DNA of 64,000 nt from Gillisia sp. UBA3175 (lineage in GTDB: Bacteria > Bacteroidota > Bacteroidia > Flavobacteriales > Flavobacteriaceae): assembly GCA_002364325.1 (NCBI GenBank), contig DEXV01000002.1:252004-316003 (forward strand), in the 5' to 3' direction. The notes under the pieces are model-generated. The model did no database searches, was not told where the DNA came from, and saw only the letters and a program-made list of their open reading frames with translations. How positions within the stretch are numbered: position 1 is the stretch's first letter; every line of letters starts with the position of its first letter. Below, in pieces: positions 48,262-57,120 of this stretch. The position numbers and the translations under genes were made by a program.

Positions 48262-48924
48262 ATGACGTGTTTAAAAGTAAGCGGCGTATATAAATCTTTT
48301 GGTAAAAAAAGACTCTTAGAAGATGTTGCTTTCGAGTTAAATATGGGAGAGATCTTGGGAATCTTCGGAAGAAATGGTAGCGGAAAATCCAGCTTATTAA
48401 AAATGATATTTGGAACCTTAGTTGCCAATCATATTCAAATAAAAATAGATTCAGAAATAATTCCTGTAAAAGAAATAATTCCGCAACAGCTAATTGGATA
48501 TTTGCCTCAGGAAAGTTTTCTCCCAAAAGGAATGAAAGTGAGAAATGTGATCTCTATGTTTTGTGACGAGGAGGAGAAACAAAATAAAGTATTTTATGCT
48601 CCGGGGGTATCTAAATTTGAAACTCTTAAGGTTGGAAAACTTTCTTTGGGTGAGCTGCGGTATTTAGAGATCTTACTTATTGGCTCTTTAAATCACCCTT
48701 TTTTAATGTTGGATGAACCATTTACTATGTTAGAACCATTACACATCGATCTTATAAAGCAATTATTACTGAAGCTAAAAGAGACTAAAGGGATCTTACT
48801 TACAGATCATTATTACACCGATGTGCTAGAAATAAGTGATGCTAACATCCTATTAAAAGATGGTATAAAACATGAGGTCTCAAATAAATCTGATCTTATT
48901 AATAAGGGATATATCTTAGCATGA
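48262..48924 (+). CDS. ABC transporter ATP-binding protein with degenerate signature
   Basis: A 220-residue nucleotide-binding domain. Walker A is GRNGSGKS (36-43), the Q-loop lies at LPQE (81-84), the signature region reads LSLGE (127-131) instead of LSGGQ, Walker B is LMLDEP (148-153) and the H-loop appears as TDHYY (about 176). ATP binding is likely intact. The protein belongs to the short LptB/CcmA-like class. Its partner is the 93-residue membrane protein upstream (3-bp gap); no classical permease is adjacent. Substrate unknown. It converges on the lipoprotein gene at 48939. Confidence 0.88.
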   Translation: MTCLKVSGVYKSFGKKRLLEDVAFELNMGEILGIFGRNGSGKSSLLKMIFGTLVANHIQIKIDSEIIPVKEIIPQQLIGYLPQESFLPKGMKVRNVISMFCDEEEKQNKVFYAPGVSKFETLKVGKLSLGELRYLEILLIGSLNHPFLMLDEPFTMLEPLHIDLIKQLLLKLKETKGILLTDHYYTDVLEISDANILLKDGIKHEVSNKSDLINKGYILA

Positions 48925-48938
48925 TAAGAAATAAGTAA

Positions 48939-49685
48939 TTAAGACTTTTTCAACTCTACCTGAATATCTTCCGTTTCAATAGTAGAAAGCAATTCCAGTT
49001 TTCCTTCTTCAAATAGCTCATCTAACCCACAAAGATCTGTATTAAAATCCTCCAAGGAGTAGTTTCTGTAATCCACAAATCGAATTCCACCAATCACTCT
49101 TGGATTAAAAGCTTCCCTAAAACGAAGCCCTCCTTCATTTATATGAAATTTATACGCTAAATAATCTATGGTATAATCGTCTTTATTTATCCAATATAAA
49201 AATTCATCATGGTGATCTTGTCCTCCACCATCTTGACTAAATGTAACTTTTAACTGGTAATATGCTTTCCCATTAATTTCGGCATCTCCAACTAATTTCT
49301 TGTTAACTGCTTTATCGTTAAGGCCGTATGGCAAATGCGCAAAATAATGCACCGAGTTAATACTACTTGTATATTTTACCACCATGCTATCTGGTACAGC
49401 TACTAAACTGTCATCTAAAAAACGTTGGTATCCGGTATTGCTAATCACCTCCCGGTAAGATTTCACGGAATCCTTAATTTCTCTTTCTAAGTGAAATTCA
49501 CCACCACTGCGAACACTTTTATATTTGTTTTCTCTAAACATAAATTCTATAGTCGCTTTTTTATAGTTATCGCCTCCAGCCTGAGCAATGGTTTTATCTA
49601 TAATTTCTTCTGCAGAAAACTGTTCTTTTTCTTCTTGACAAGATGCTAAAAGCAGTATGGTAACGAGTATTAAAAGGTGTTTCAT
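48939..49685 (-). CDS. DUF6503-like lipoprotein
   Basis: A 248-residue lipoprotein (MKHLLILVTILLLASC, Cys16) with the pattern IIDKTIAQAGGDNYKKATIEFMFRENKYKSVRSGGEFHLEREIKD... and HHDEFLYWINKDDYTIDYLAYKFHINEGGLRFREAFNPRVIGGIRFVDYRNY. This resembles the DUF6503 family of Bacteroidota, beta-rich and probably outer-membrane related; the name is from memory and moderately sure. Function unknown. It faces smpB across a gap that contains a 7-bp hairpin (49807-49824). Confidence 0.8.
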   Translation of the reverse strand: MKHLLILVTILLLASCQEEKEQFSAEEIIDKTIAQAGGDNYKKATIEFMFRENKYKSVRSGGEFHLEREIKDSVKSYREVISNTGYQRFLDDSLVAVPDSMVVKYTSSINSVHYFAHLPYGLNDKAVNKKLVGDAEINGKAYYQLKVTFSQDGGGQDHHDEFLYWINKDDYTIDYLAYKFHINEGGLRFREAFNPRVIGGIRFVDYRNYSLEDFNTDLCGLDELFEEGKLELLSTIETEDIQVELKKS

Positions 49686-49806
49686 ATCAATTTTTAAATA
49701 TGTGCTAAGATAAAAAAATTACAATAATAGAATTTCTAAGATTTTCTAATTTTATATTAAGACTCAAAAACTCAATTAGCCTTACATTGTCCATTCCAAT
49801 ATCTGT

Positions 49807-49824
49807 GTTTGGGAATGCCCAAAC
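49807..49824. promoter_or_regulatory. Short inverted repeat in the DUF6503-smpB gap
   Basis: GTTTGGG and CCCAAAC flank the tetraloop AATG, a perfect 7-bp inverted repeat 122 bp upstream of the DUF6503-like start and 62 bp upstream of smpB. No poly-U tail follows on either strand, so it may be an operator or incidental. Confidence 0.35.
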
Positions 49825-49870
49825 CTTAAACTTTACAAAATCATTATAGGAATTTCTAAAGAAACCTTCC

Positions 49871-49878
49871 TATTTTTG
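49871..49878 (+). promoter_or_regulatory. Bacteroidota -7 element of smpB
   Basis: TATTTTTG matches TAnnTTTG and ends 7 bp before the smpB ATG, so the mRNA leader would be almost absent. No TTG at the expected -33 distance. Confidence 0.5.
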
Positions 49879-49885
49879 TGCCTCT

Positions 49886-50341
49886 ATGAAGAATACTATT
49901 AACATTAAGAACCGAAAAGCGAAATTTGAATATGAATTTCTGGAAACCTTTGTTGCAGGGATAAAACTTGCGGGTACAGAAATAAAAGCTATTCGCTTAG
50001 GGAAAGCATCTATTACAGAGAGTTTTTGTGAATTTCAGAACAAAGAACTTTTTGTGATCAACATGCATGTAGAAGAGTATTCCCACGCCACACATTTTAA
50101 TCATAATCCTAAAAGTGAACGAAAACTGCTTATGCAAAAGCGGGAACTTCGCAAACTGGAGAAAGAGGTGAAGAATTCTGGACTTACCATAATTCCGCTA
50201 AATCTCTTTATAAACGATCGCGGAATTGCAAAGCTTAAAATTGCCTTAGCAAAAGGTAAAAAGCTTTATGACAAAAGAGAGACTATTAAGGATAGAGAAA
50301 GTAAACGAAGATTAGACCGAATTAAAAAAGACTTTAATTAA
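49886..50341 (+). CDS. smpB: SsrA-binding protein SmpB
   Basis: Delivers tmRNA to stalled ribosomes for trans-translation. The 151-residue protein begins INIKNRKAKFEYEFLETFVAGIKLAGTEIKAIRLGKASI, has the core NMHVEEYSHATHFNHNPKSERKLLMQKRELRKL and ends with the basic tail KGKKLYDKRETIKDRESKRRLDRIKKDFN, all as in the family. Cytoplasmic. Preceded by a -7 promoter element; a DUF5686 gene follows 50 bp downstream. The tmRNA gene itself was not seen in the window. Confidence 0.97.
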   Translation: MKNTINIKNRKAKFEYEFLETFVAGIKLAGTEIKAIRLGKASITESFCEFQNKELFVINMHVEEYSHATHFNHNPKSERKLLMQKRELRKLEKEVKNSGLTIIPLNLFINDRGIAKLKIALAKGKKLYDKRETIKDRESKRRLDRIKKDFN

Positions 50342-50391
50342 GACACTCCCAAATTACTAAATTGCCTATTTTGCAAGGATAAACTAGCTCT

Positions 50392-52875
50392 ATGAAAGGC
50401 AATTTTAAATTTTTCCTTTTCACCCTACTATTTTCTCAGATTTCTATAGCCCAAATAATAGGTACTGTTCAAGATATTAATAAGGAACCTTTGCCTTATG
50501 TAAATATTTATACGGAAGATGGTAAAAATGGAACCACTACCAATGAAGATGGGGATTTTGAGCTGAAGCTTTCACAAACGGGAGAATACACTTTAATCTT
50601 TCAATTCCTTGGTTTTGAAACCTTAAAGAAAAAGATAGACATCCAAAAATTCCCTTTTAAACTAGATGTACAATTAGCTTCTGCAACTACAAATCTGGAT
50701 GAGGTTACCATAAATTCCAACGAAAACCCTGCAGATAGAATTATTAGAAATGCCATAGTCAGCAGGAAAGTAAACCTTGCTAAGATTGAAAAATATACCG
50801 CCAATTATTACTCACGAGGATTGTGGAGAATAAAAAATGCTCCAGAAAAAATTCTTGGTCAGGATATTGGAGATCTGGGCGGCGGATTAGATTCTACCCG
50901 AAGCGGAATTATTTACTTGAGTGAAACCATTTCTGAAATTACCTATAAAGCTCCAGACGATTTTAAGGAAAAAATTATCGCCTCTAAAGTAAGTGGGAAC
51001 GATAATGGCTTCAGTTTAAATTCTGCTGAAGAATCTGACTTTTCCTTTTATAACAACACAGTGAATATAAATGCAGAGATCGTATCTCCAATAGCAGATT
51101 ATGGTTTTAATTATTACAATTATAAATTAGAAGGAGTTTTTTACGACAGTAACGGGCAACTAATAAATAAGATAAACGTAATACCAAAGCGGCCCAAAGA
51201 TCGGGTTTTTAGCGGATTCATTTATATCGTAGAAGATTCCTGGCAGATCTTTGGAACCGAACTTATTACAACAGGACAAGCCATACAGGTGCCTCCAATA
51301 GAAGAACTAACCTTTACCCAAAACTTTAAATATTCTGAAGAATATAAATTTTGGATCAAAATATCACAATCGGTAGATTTTAGTTTCGCCATGTTCGGGA
51401 TCTCTGGAGATGGAAGATTTACTGCAGTATATAGCAACTATAATTTTTCTCCAGATTTCGATAAAAGAACTTTTACAAAGGAAGTGCTCACTTTTGCAGA
51501 TCAAGCCAACAAAAAGGACTCTCTGTATTGGAATAAAATAAGACCGGTACCTTTAACCAGCGAAGAGTTGACAGATTATGTAAAGAAGGATAGCATTCAA
51601 AGCCTTAGAAGTTCCAAGACCTATTTGGATTCTATAGATCAGGTGCAAAATAAATTTTCTGTAACCGATCTGTTATTTGGGATAGATTACAGTAACTCCT
51701 ATAAAAAACAACATTTTAGCATTTCTTCTCCTCTCTTTGGAACTCATTTTAATACGGTGCAAGGATTCAATTCATCTTCAACTATCTCCTTCAGAAAAAA
51801 TTTAGACGACACTTTTAGCAGATATTGGAAGCTTTACTCTACGATGAATTATGGTTTTTCTGATGAAAGATTTCGAATTAAGGCAGGCTTTCAAATGAAA
51901 TTCAACAATATTAAAAAACCACAATTAACTATTGAAGCAGGTTCTGAAACTAAACAGATAAACACCACCAATCCAATTTCGGCAAGTATAAATGATATAT
52001 CCAGCCTTTTCTTCGAACGTAATTACCTCAAGTTGTATGAGCGCCAATTTGCAGAGGTCTCTTATCAGCAGGAATTGGTAAATGGAATCTATTTAATGTC
52101 AGATATAAGCTATCAACAGCGTAACTCATTATTTAATACCAGCGATAATTCTTGGGTTAACCGGGAAGATGTGCAATACACTTCCAACGATCCTTTGCAG
52201 CCAAATAATTTTGAAAGTGCCCCCTTCACAGATCACCACATCTTTAAAATGAACTTGACCGGGAGAATTAATTTTGGTCAGAAGTATTTAAGTTATCCAG
52301 ATAGTAAGGTAAATATCCCATCCAACAAATTCCCAAGCCTATGGCTTACTTACGAAACTGGTTTTGGATCTAATGTGGACGATTATAACTTCAATCAAGT
52401 TAGAGCTGCCTTGGTACAAACAGTAAAACTGGGTAATAAAGGTAATTTTTCTTATACCTTTAAAGGTGGTGCATTTCTGGATGACAAGGAAATTTCCTTT
52501 TTAGATTACCAACATTTTAACGGAAATCAAACCCGAATTGGAAATGGATATTACCTCAACAAATTCCATTTATTACCGTATTACCAATTAAGTACAAAAA
52601 ATAACTTTTTAGAATTTCATGCCGAGCAAGATTTTCAAGGCTGGATTTTAGGAAAATTACCGCTTATTAATAAACTGAACTATAATTTGATCTTAGGCGC
52701 GCATGCACTTTCTATAGAAGATAATGATCCATATACAGAATTCTCTTTTGGAATAGATAATTTAGGATTTGGGAAATACAGATTGCTAAGGTTAGATTAT
52801 GTGGTCTCCAACTACCAAGGAAAACAAGAAGGCGCTTTTATATTTGGACTAAAATTTCTGGGGATTTTTGAGTAA
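50392..52875 (+). CDS. DUF5686 family outer-membrane protein with CarboxypepD_reg domain
   Basis: An 827-residue exported protein (signal peptide MKGNFKFFLFTLLFSQISIAQ). An N-terminal carboxypeptidase-like regulatory domain (about 22-105: GTVQDINKEPLPYVNIYTEDGKNGTTTNEDGDFEL) is followed by the DUF5686 region, which begins ADRIIRNAIVSRKVNLAKIEKYTANYYSRG, and a long beta-strand-rich part ending in the aromatic FGLKFLGIF typical of outer-membrane barrels. Function of the family is unknown. It follows smpB in the same direction. A palindromic repeat element lies after its stop. Confidence 0.9.
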   Translation: MKGNFKFFLFTLLFSQISIAQIIGTVQDINKEPLPYVNIYTEDGKNGTTTNEDGDFELKLSQTGEYTLIFQFLGFETLKKKIDIQKFPFKLDVQLASATTNLDEVTINSNENPADRIIRNAIVSRKVNLAKIEKYTANYYSRGLWRIKNAPEKILGQDIGDLGGGLDSTRSGIIYLSETISEITYKAPDDFKEKIIASKVSGNDNGFSLNSAEESDFSFYNNTVNINAEIVSPIADYGFNYYNYKLEGVFYDSNGQLINKINVIPKRPKDRVFSGFIYIVEDSWQIFGTELITTGQAIQVPPIEELTFTQNFKYSEEYKFWIKISQSVDFSFAMFGISGDGRFTAVYSNYNFSPDFDKRTFTKEVLTFADQANKKDSLYWNKIRPVPLTSEELTDYVKKDSIQSLRSSKTYLDSIDQVQNKFSVTDLLFGIDYSNSYKKQHFSISSPLFGTHFNTVQGFNSSSTISFRKNLDDTFSRYWKLYSTMNYGFSDERFRIKAGFQMKFNNIKKPQLTIEAGSETKQINTTNPISASINDISSLFFERNYLKLYERQFAEVSYQQELVNGIYLMSDISYQQRNSLFNTSDNSWVNREDVQYTSNDPLQPNNFESAPFTDHHIFKMNLTGRINFGQKYLSYPDSKVNIPSNKFPSLWLTYETGFGSNVDDYNFNQVRAALVQTVKLGNKGNFSYTFKGGAFLDDKEISFLDYQHFNGNQTRIGNGYYLNKFHLLPYYQLSTKNNFLEFHAEQDFQGWILGKLPLINKLNYNLILGAHALSIEDNDPYTEFSFGIDNLGFGKYRLLRLDYVVSNYQGKQEGAFIFGLKFLGIFE

Positions 52876-52928
52876 AGCTAAAAATGTAGAATATTTTTTC
52901 TGTTAGAATTCAAAACTTGTAGAAAGCT

Positions 52929-52996
52929 TGTCAGGTTGAGCGGAGTCGAAACCTATATATTCAGTGCAGAAGTTCTAGACTGCGCTCGAACAGACA
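52929..52996. repeat. Intergenic palindromic repeat element, TGTCA-ended (copy 2)
   Basis: A 68-bp element starting TGTCAGGTTGAGCGGAGTCG and ending in CTGCGCTCGAACAGACA, which is an imperfect inverted copy of the start. The start matches the minus-strand reading of the element at 9414-9499 except for two bases. It lies 53 bp after the DUF5686 stop, before the convergent pcm gene. Non-coding; it could fold into a long hairpin and act as a transcript end. Confidence 0.75.
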
Positions 52997-53040
52997 AAAT
53001 TATTTACATTAAAACAAAGAATAAACCCTCAATGAGGGAT

Positions 53041-53682
53041 TTAATTTTTATCTTCCAAAAGAGGAACAAATCTAAAATCGCCGAATTCTTTTTTATCGAA
53101 TTCTATATTAGATTTTCTCACGAAAAGTGTCATTACCTGTACATTCTCGCCAACTGGAATTACCAATCTTCCACCAACTTTTAGTTGTGCTAATAGAGGT
53201 TTTGGTACAAAAGGAGCACCAGCAGTAACTATTATCTTATCGTAAGGCGCATATTCTTCCAAACCTTTATAACCGTCTCCAAAACTTAAATATTTTGGTC
53301 TATATCCAATATTAGCTAGGAAAACTTTGGTTTTTTTATACAGTTCACGTTGGCGCTCTATGCTATAAACTTTAGCTCCAAGCTCGCATAGAACAGCCGT
53401 TTGATAACCACTTCCGGTACCTATCTCCAATACCGTGTCCCCTTTTTGGATCTCTAACAATTCAGTTTGAAATGCAACGGTATAAGGTTGAGAAATGGTT
53501 TGATCTGCAGCTATAGGAAAGGCTTTATCTTGATACGCATGATCTTCAAAACTGCTATCCATAAATAGGTGACGAGGAATTTTATTTATTGCGGCCAAGA
53601 CCTTTTTATCCTTTACCCCTTTTGCCTCCACAATTGCTGCCAATTGCTGTCTTTTTCCTTTATGTCTAAATGTATCCTTCAA
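53041..53682 (-). CDS. pcm: Protein-L-isoaspartate O-methyltransferase
   Basis: Methylates isoaspartyl residues in damaged proteins with SAM. The 213-residue protein has the PCMT pattern: RHLFMDSSFEDHAYQDKAFPI, AADQTISQPYTVAFQTELLE, SAM-binding VLEIGTGSGYQTAVLCELGAKVYSIER and GGRLVIPVGEN. Length and motifs are normal. No signal peptide. The 3' flank holds CCCTCATTGAGGGTTTA, shared with the flank of lysA. It diverges from the Gfo/Idh gene. Confidence 0.95.
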   Translation of the reverse strand: MKDTFRHKGKRQQLAAIVEAKGVKDKKVLAAINKIPRHLFMDSSFEDHAYQDKAFPIAADQTISQPYTVAFQTELLEIQKGDTVLEIGTGSGYQTAVLCELGAKVYSIERQRELYKKTKVFLANIGYRPKYLSFGDGYKGLEEYAPYDKIIVTAGAPFVPKPLLAQLKVGGRLVIPVGENVQVMTLFVRKSNIEFDKKEFGDFRFVPLLEDKN

Positions 53683-53793
53683 CGCTTAAAATTCCTTTTA
53701 TGGCATAAAATTAAACAATCTACCACTAGCCTTCCAAGTAAGTTTTAATTATTATTTAACGCTAGCCTTAATTCATTTACAACCAAAATGGTA

Positions 53794-53823
53794 TTGGCTT
53801 TAACTCAAGAAATACTATTTTTG
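53794..53823 (+). promoter_or_regulatory. Bacteroidota-type promoter of the 53840 operon
   Basis: TTG (53794-53796) and TATTTTTG (53816-53823) are separated by 19 bp, matching the -33/-7 consensus very well. The -7 box ends 16 bp before the ATG at 53840. It probably drives the oxidoreductase and the genes behind it. Confidence 0.75.
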
Positions 53824-53839
53824 TTCAAAACGTGAAAAC

Positions 53840-54805
53840 ATGCTAAAAGCTGGTGTATTTGGTGCAGGACATTTGGGTAAGATCCATTTAAAACTGCTTC
53901 AACAATCTTCTGAATATGATTTGATTGGATTTTATGATGGAGACAAACAAAGAGCTAAGGAAATAGAATTGGAATTTGGTTATAAGAGATTTGAAACTGC
54001 TGAAGCCTTGATCGCTGCAGTAGATATGATAGATGTAGTTACACCCACTATTACCCATTTCGAAATAGCCAAAAAAGCCATAACCGCCGGAAAGCATCTC
54101 TTTATTGAAAAGCCTATTACTTCTACCTACGCGGAAGCGGAAGAACTTATTTCACTAGCAAAATATCACAAGGTAAAAGGACAAGTAGGACACGTAGAGC
54201 GTTTTAATCCCGCTTTTAAAGCAGTTAAAGATAAGATTGGTCAACCTATGTTTATTGAAGCGCATAGATTGGCAGAGTTTAATCCTCGTGGGACAGATGT
54301 TCCGGTGGTTCTAGACCTTATGATACACGATATAGACGTGATCTTAAGCGTGGTAGATTCAAAAGTGAAAAATGTATATGCTAGCGGAGTTTCAGTGATT
54401 AGTGAAACTCCAGATATTGCAAATGCCAGAATCCAATTCGAAAATGGATGTGTAGCCAATTTAACTGCAAGTAGGATTTCTTTAAAGAATATGCGTAAAG
54501 CGCGTTTCTTCCAACGTGATGCGTACATTTCTGTAGATTTTCTTGAACGCAAATGTGAAGTAGTTAAAATGAAAGATGCTCCAAAAGTTCCAGACGATTT
54601 TGCGATGATCCTTCAAAATGCAGAAGGTGTTCAAAAACAGATCTATTTCGAGAATCCTAAAATAGATACTAATAATGCTATCTTAGATGAGTTGGAATCT
54701 TTCGCTTATTCCATAAACAATAACACAACCCCTGTAGTTTCTTTAGAACAAGGGGCATTAGCCTTAAAAGTGGCTAATATGGTTATAGAAAGTTTTAAAT
54801 TATAA
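53840..54805 (+). CDS. Gfo/Idh/MocA-family NAD(P)-dependent oxidoreductase
   Basis: A 321-residue dehydrogenase-like protein. The N-terminal Rossmann domain begins LKAGVFGAGHLGKIHLKLL and shows the family EKPI motif (LFIEKPITSTYAEAEELI, Lys near 92); the C-terminal alpha/beta domain has GQVGHVERFNPAFKAV and LDLMIHDIDVILSVV with the conserved HDID. Substrate unknown; family members act on sugars, inositols or related compounds. First gene of a run with hydroxybutyryl-CoA dehydrogenase, DUF1015 and YggS downstream. Well-defined promoter upstream. Confidence 0.92.
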   Translation: MLKAGVFGAGHLGKIHLKLLQQSSEYDLIGFYDGDKQRAKEIELEFGYKRFETAEALIAAVDMIDVVTPTITHFEIAKKAITAGKHLFIEKPITSTYAEAEELISLAKYHKVKGQVGHVERFNPAFKAVKDKIGQPMFIEAHRLAEFNPRGTDVPVVLDLMIHDIDVILSVVDSKVKNVYASGVSVISETPDIANARIQFENGCVANLTASRISLKNMRKARFFQRDAYISVDFLERKCEVVKMKDAPKVPDDFAMILQNAEGVQKQIYFENPKIDTNNAILDELESFAYSINNNTTPVVSLEQGALALKVANMVIESFKL

Positions 54806-54853
54806 ATATATCGGGAGACAGGTAAAAATGGTTTTCCGAATAAAAAATATAGA

Positions 54854-55741
54854 ATGAAAAATATCGCAGTTATAGGTGCAGGAACAATGGGTAATGGAAT
54901 TGCTCATACCTTTGCACAAAGTGGATTCAAAGTTAATTTAATAGACATTTCTAAAGAGAGCCTTCAAAAAGGATTGGAAACTATTTCCAAGAACTTAGAT
55001 AGAATGGTTGCTAAAGAGTCGATCACAGAAGCCGATAAAATCGCTACTTTAAAGAATATTAAAACATATATTGATATTCCTTCTGGAGTGAAAGGTGTTT
55101 CCTTGGTGGTAGAGGCTGCAACAGAAAATGAAGATCTTAAATTAAAAATATTCGATCAATTAGATTCTAATTGTGATGAAAACACAATACTAGCTACCAA
55201 TACTTCTTCTATTTCCATCACTCAAATAGCTTCTAAGATCTCTAATCCTTCTCGTGTTATCGGGATGCATTTTATGAATCCGGTGCCAGTAATGAAATTG
55301 GTAGAGATCATTCGTGGTTATAATACCAGTGATGAGGTAACAAAAACCATAATGGACCTTTCAGAAAAATTAGGCAAGAGTCCGGTTGAAGTGAATGATT
55401 ATCCAGGTTTTGTTGCAAATAGAATTCTTATGCCTATGATAAACGAGGCAATTGAAACCCTTTACAATGGCGTTGCCGGAGTTTATGAAATAGATACTGT
55501 GATGAAGTTAGGAATGGCACATCCAATGGGGCCTTTACAACTCGCAGATTTTATTGGTTTAGATGTTTGCCATTCTATCCTACAGGTAATGTATAAAGGC
55601 TTCAAAAATCCTAAATACGCTGCTTGTCCGCTATTAACTAATATGGTTCGTGCTGGGAAATTGGGTGTGAAATCTGGCGAAGGATTCTATGATTACTCTG
55701 AGAACAGAAAAGCTGAAAAAATTTCGAAACAATTCAGTTAA
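54854..55741 (+). CDS. 3-hydroxybutyryl-CoA dehydrogenase (3-hydroxyacyl-CoA dehydrogenase family)
   Basis: Oxidises 3-hydroxyacyl-CoA or reduces acetoacetyl-CoA with NAD(P). The 295-residue protein has the N-terminal NAD-binding motif IAVIGAGTMGNGIAHTFAQ, catalytic-site segments NTSSISITQIAS and GMHFMNPVPVMKLVEI (catalytic His in MHFMNP), and the C-terminal domain VNDYPGFVANRILMPMINEAI and GKLGVKSGEGFYDY. Length fits stand-alone HBD (PaaH/Hbd type). Not attached to an enoyl-CoA hydratase. Located 48 bp after the Gfo/Idh gene; link between them is unclear. Confidence 0.94.
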   Translation: MKNIAVIGAGTMGNGIAHTFAQSGFKVNLIDISKESLQKGLETISKNLDRMVAKESITEADKIATLKNIKTYIDIPSGVKGVSLVVEAATENEDLKLKIFDQLDSNCDENTILATNTSSISITQIASKISNPSRVIGMHFMNPVPVMKLVEIIRGYNTSDEVTKTIMDLSEKLGKSPVEVNDYPGFVANRILMPMINEAIETLYNGVAGVYEIDTVMKLGMAHPMGPLQLADFIGLDVCHSILQVMYKGFKNPKYAACPLLTNMVRAGKLGVKSGEGFYDYSENRKAEKISKQFS

Positions 55742-55807
55742 AAATTTCATTTATCTATCTTCAATAAATGCATTTTTTGATCGTTTTTAAATCTGAATAA
55801 AAATTAG

Positions 55808-57043
55808 TTGGCAAAAATAGTTCCTTTCAAAGCAGTTCGACCTACCAAAGATAAGGCTGGAATGGTTGCATCCAGACCCTATGAAGATTATAGTGTGGGC
55901 GAATTAAAAGCGCAATTAGATTATAATCCGTTCTCCTTTCTACACATTATTAATCCTGGATATAAATTTCAGCATGAAATAACTGGTGAGAAAAGGTTTC
56001 AGTTAGTAAAGAACAGGTATTTAGAATTTAAAGAGGATAATATCTTCATTCAAGATGCAACCCCTTGTTTTTACTTTTACAAGATAGTAACCAGAACGCA
56101 TACCTTTTGTGGAATCATTGCAGCTGCAAGTATCCAAGATTATAAAGATAATCTTATTAAGAGACACGAGGATACCATTGCCTTCCGTGAAAATTTGTTT
56201 AAAGATTACTTAAAAGTAGTTGGTTTTAATACAGAGCCGGTTCTGCTCACCTATCCAGATTCTAAGGTAATAGATAACATCATGGCTGGAGTTGTTAAGA
56301 CAAAGCCAGAATATGAATTTTCTACATATAATAAAGATATTCATTATTTGTGGAAGATCTCTGAAACAGATATTGTTGAAAAGATCCAAGCCGAATTTGA
56401 AATGATGCCTAAATTATATATCGCAGATGGGCATCATAGAAGTGCTTCCTCTTATTTATTGGCAAATGAATCTAAGGAAGCAAATCCAAATCATAATGGC
56501 GATGAGCCTTATAATTATTTCATGAGTTTTCTTATTTCTGAAAGCAAATTAATGATCTACGAATATAGCAGGCTGGTAAAGGATCTAAATGGCTTAAGCA
56601 AAGAGGAATTCCTAATGCAGCTAGACTTATGGTTTAGAATAGAAAGAAGAGGTTTAGAAGTATATACACCTACCAAGAAGCATCATTTTAATATGTATCT
56701 GGATGGTGAATTCTATTCACTATACCTACGAAAAACCAATTATGAGTTTACCGATTCTTTAAGCACTTTGGATACTTATATCTTATATCAAAAGGTTTTA
56801 AAACCAATTTTAGGAATTGAAGACTTGAGAAATGATAACAGGATTGCATACATTCATGGAAGGAATGATCTAATTGAAATTAAATCGCAGGTTGATAGTG
56901 GTAATTTTGCCGTTGGTTTTGGAATGCTACCCTTAACGATAGATGAAATAAAAAAAGTGGCAGATGAAGGCTTAACGATGCCTCCAAAAAGCACTTATAT
57001 AGAGCCAAAGTTAAGAAGTGGATTAACTATTTACGAATTTTAA
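55808..57043 (+). CDS. DUF1015 family protein
   Basis: A 411-residue protein with the DUF1015 layout: IVPFKAVRPTKDKAGMVASRPYEDYSVGELKAQL at the N-terminus, LYIADGHHRSASSYLLANES in the middle (a conserved DGHHR motif), and a C-terminal GMLPLTIDEIKKVADEGLTMPPKSTYIEPKLRSGLTIYEF. Related proteins from archaea and anaerobes include a free serine kinase (SerK) with ParB-like fold; whether this protein is a serine kinase is unproven. TTG start codon (55808). Confidence 0.93.
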   Translation: MAKIVPFKAVRPTKDKAGMVASRPYEDYSVGELKAQLDYNPFSFLHIINPGYKFQHEITGEKRFQLVKNRYLEFKEDNIFIQDATPCFYFYKIVTRTHTFCGIIAAASIQDYKDNLIKRHEDTIAFRENLFKDYLKVVGFNTEPVLLTYPDSKVIDNIMAGVVKTKPEYEFSTYNKDIHYLWKISETDIVEKIQAEFEMMPKLYIADGHHRSASSYLLANESKEANPNHNGDEPYNYFMSFLISESKLMIYEYSRLVKDLNGLSKEEFLMQLDLWFRIERRGLEVYTPTKKHHFNMYLDGEFYSLYLRKTNYEFTDSLSTLDTYILYQKVLKPILGIEDLRNDNRIAYIHGRNDLIEIKSQVDSGNFAVGFGMLPLTIDEIKKVADEGLTMPPKSTYIEPKLRSGLTIYEF

Positions 57044-57120
57044 AATAGTTATTATTAAAAAATGTTTACCTCCTTTTAGGGGTATTAATCAGTATATTTA
57101 TTATTCATTTACAATAACAT

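Noticed and set aside
52936..53184. Plus-strand frame of 82 codons
   Set aside because: It covers the palindromic repeat and the antisense of pcm; no domain or start signals.
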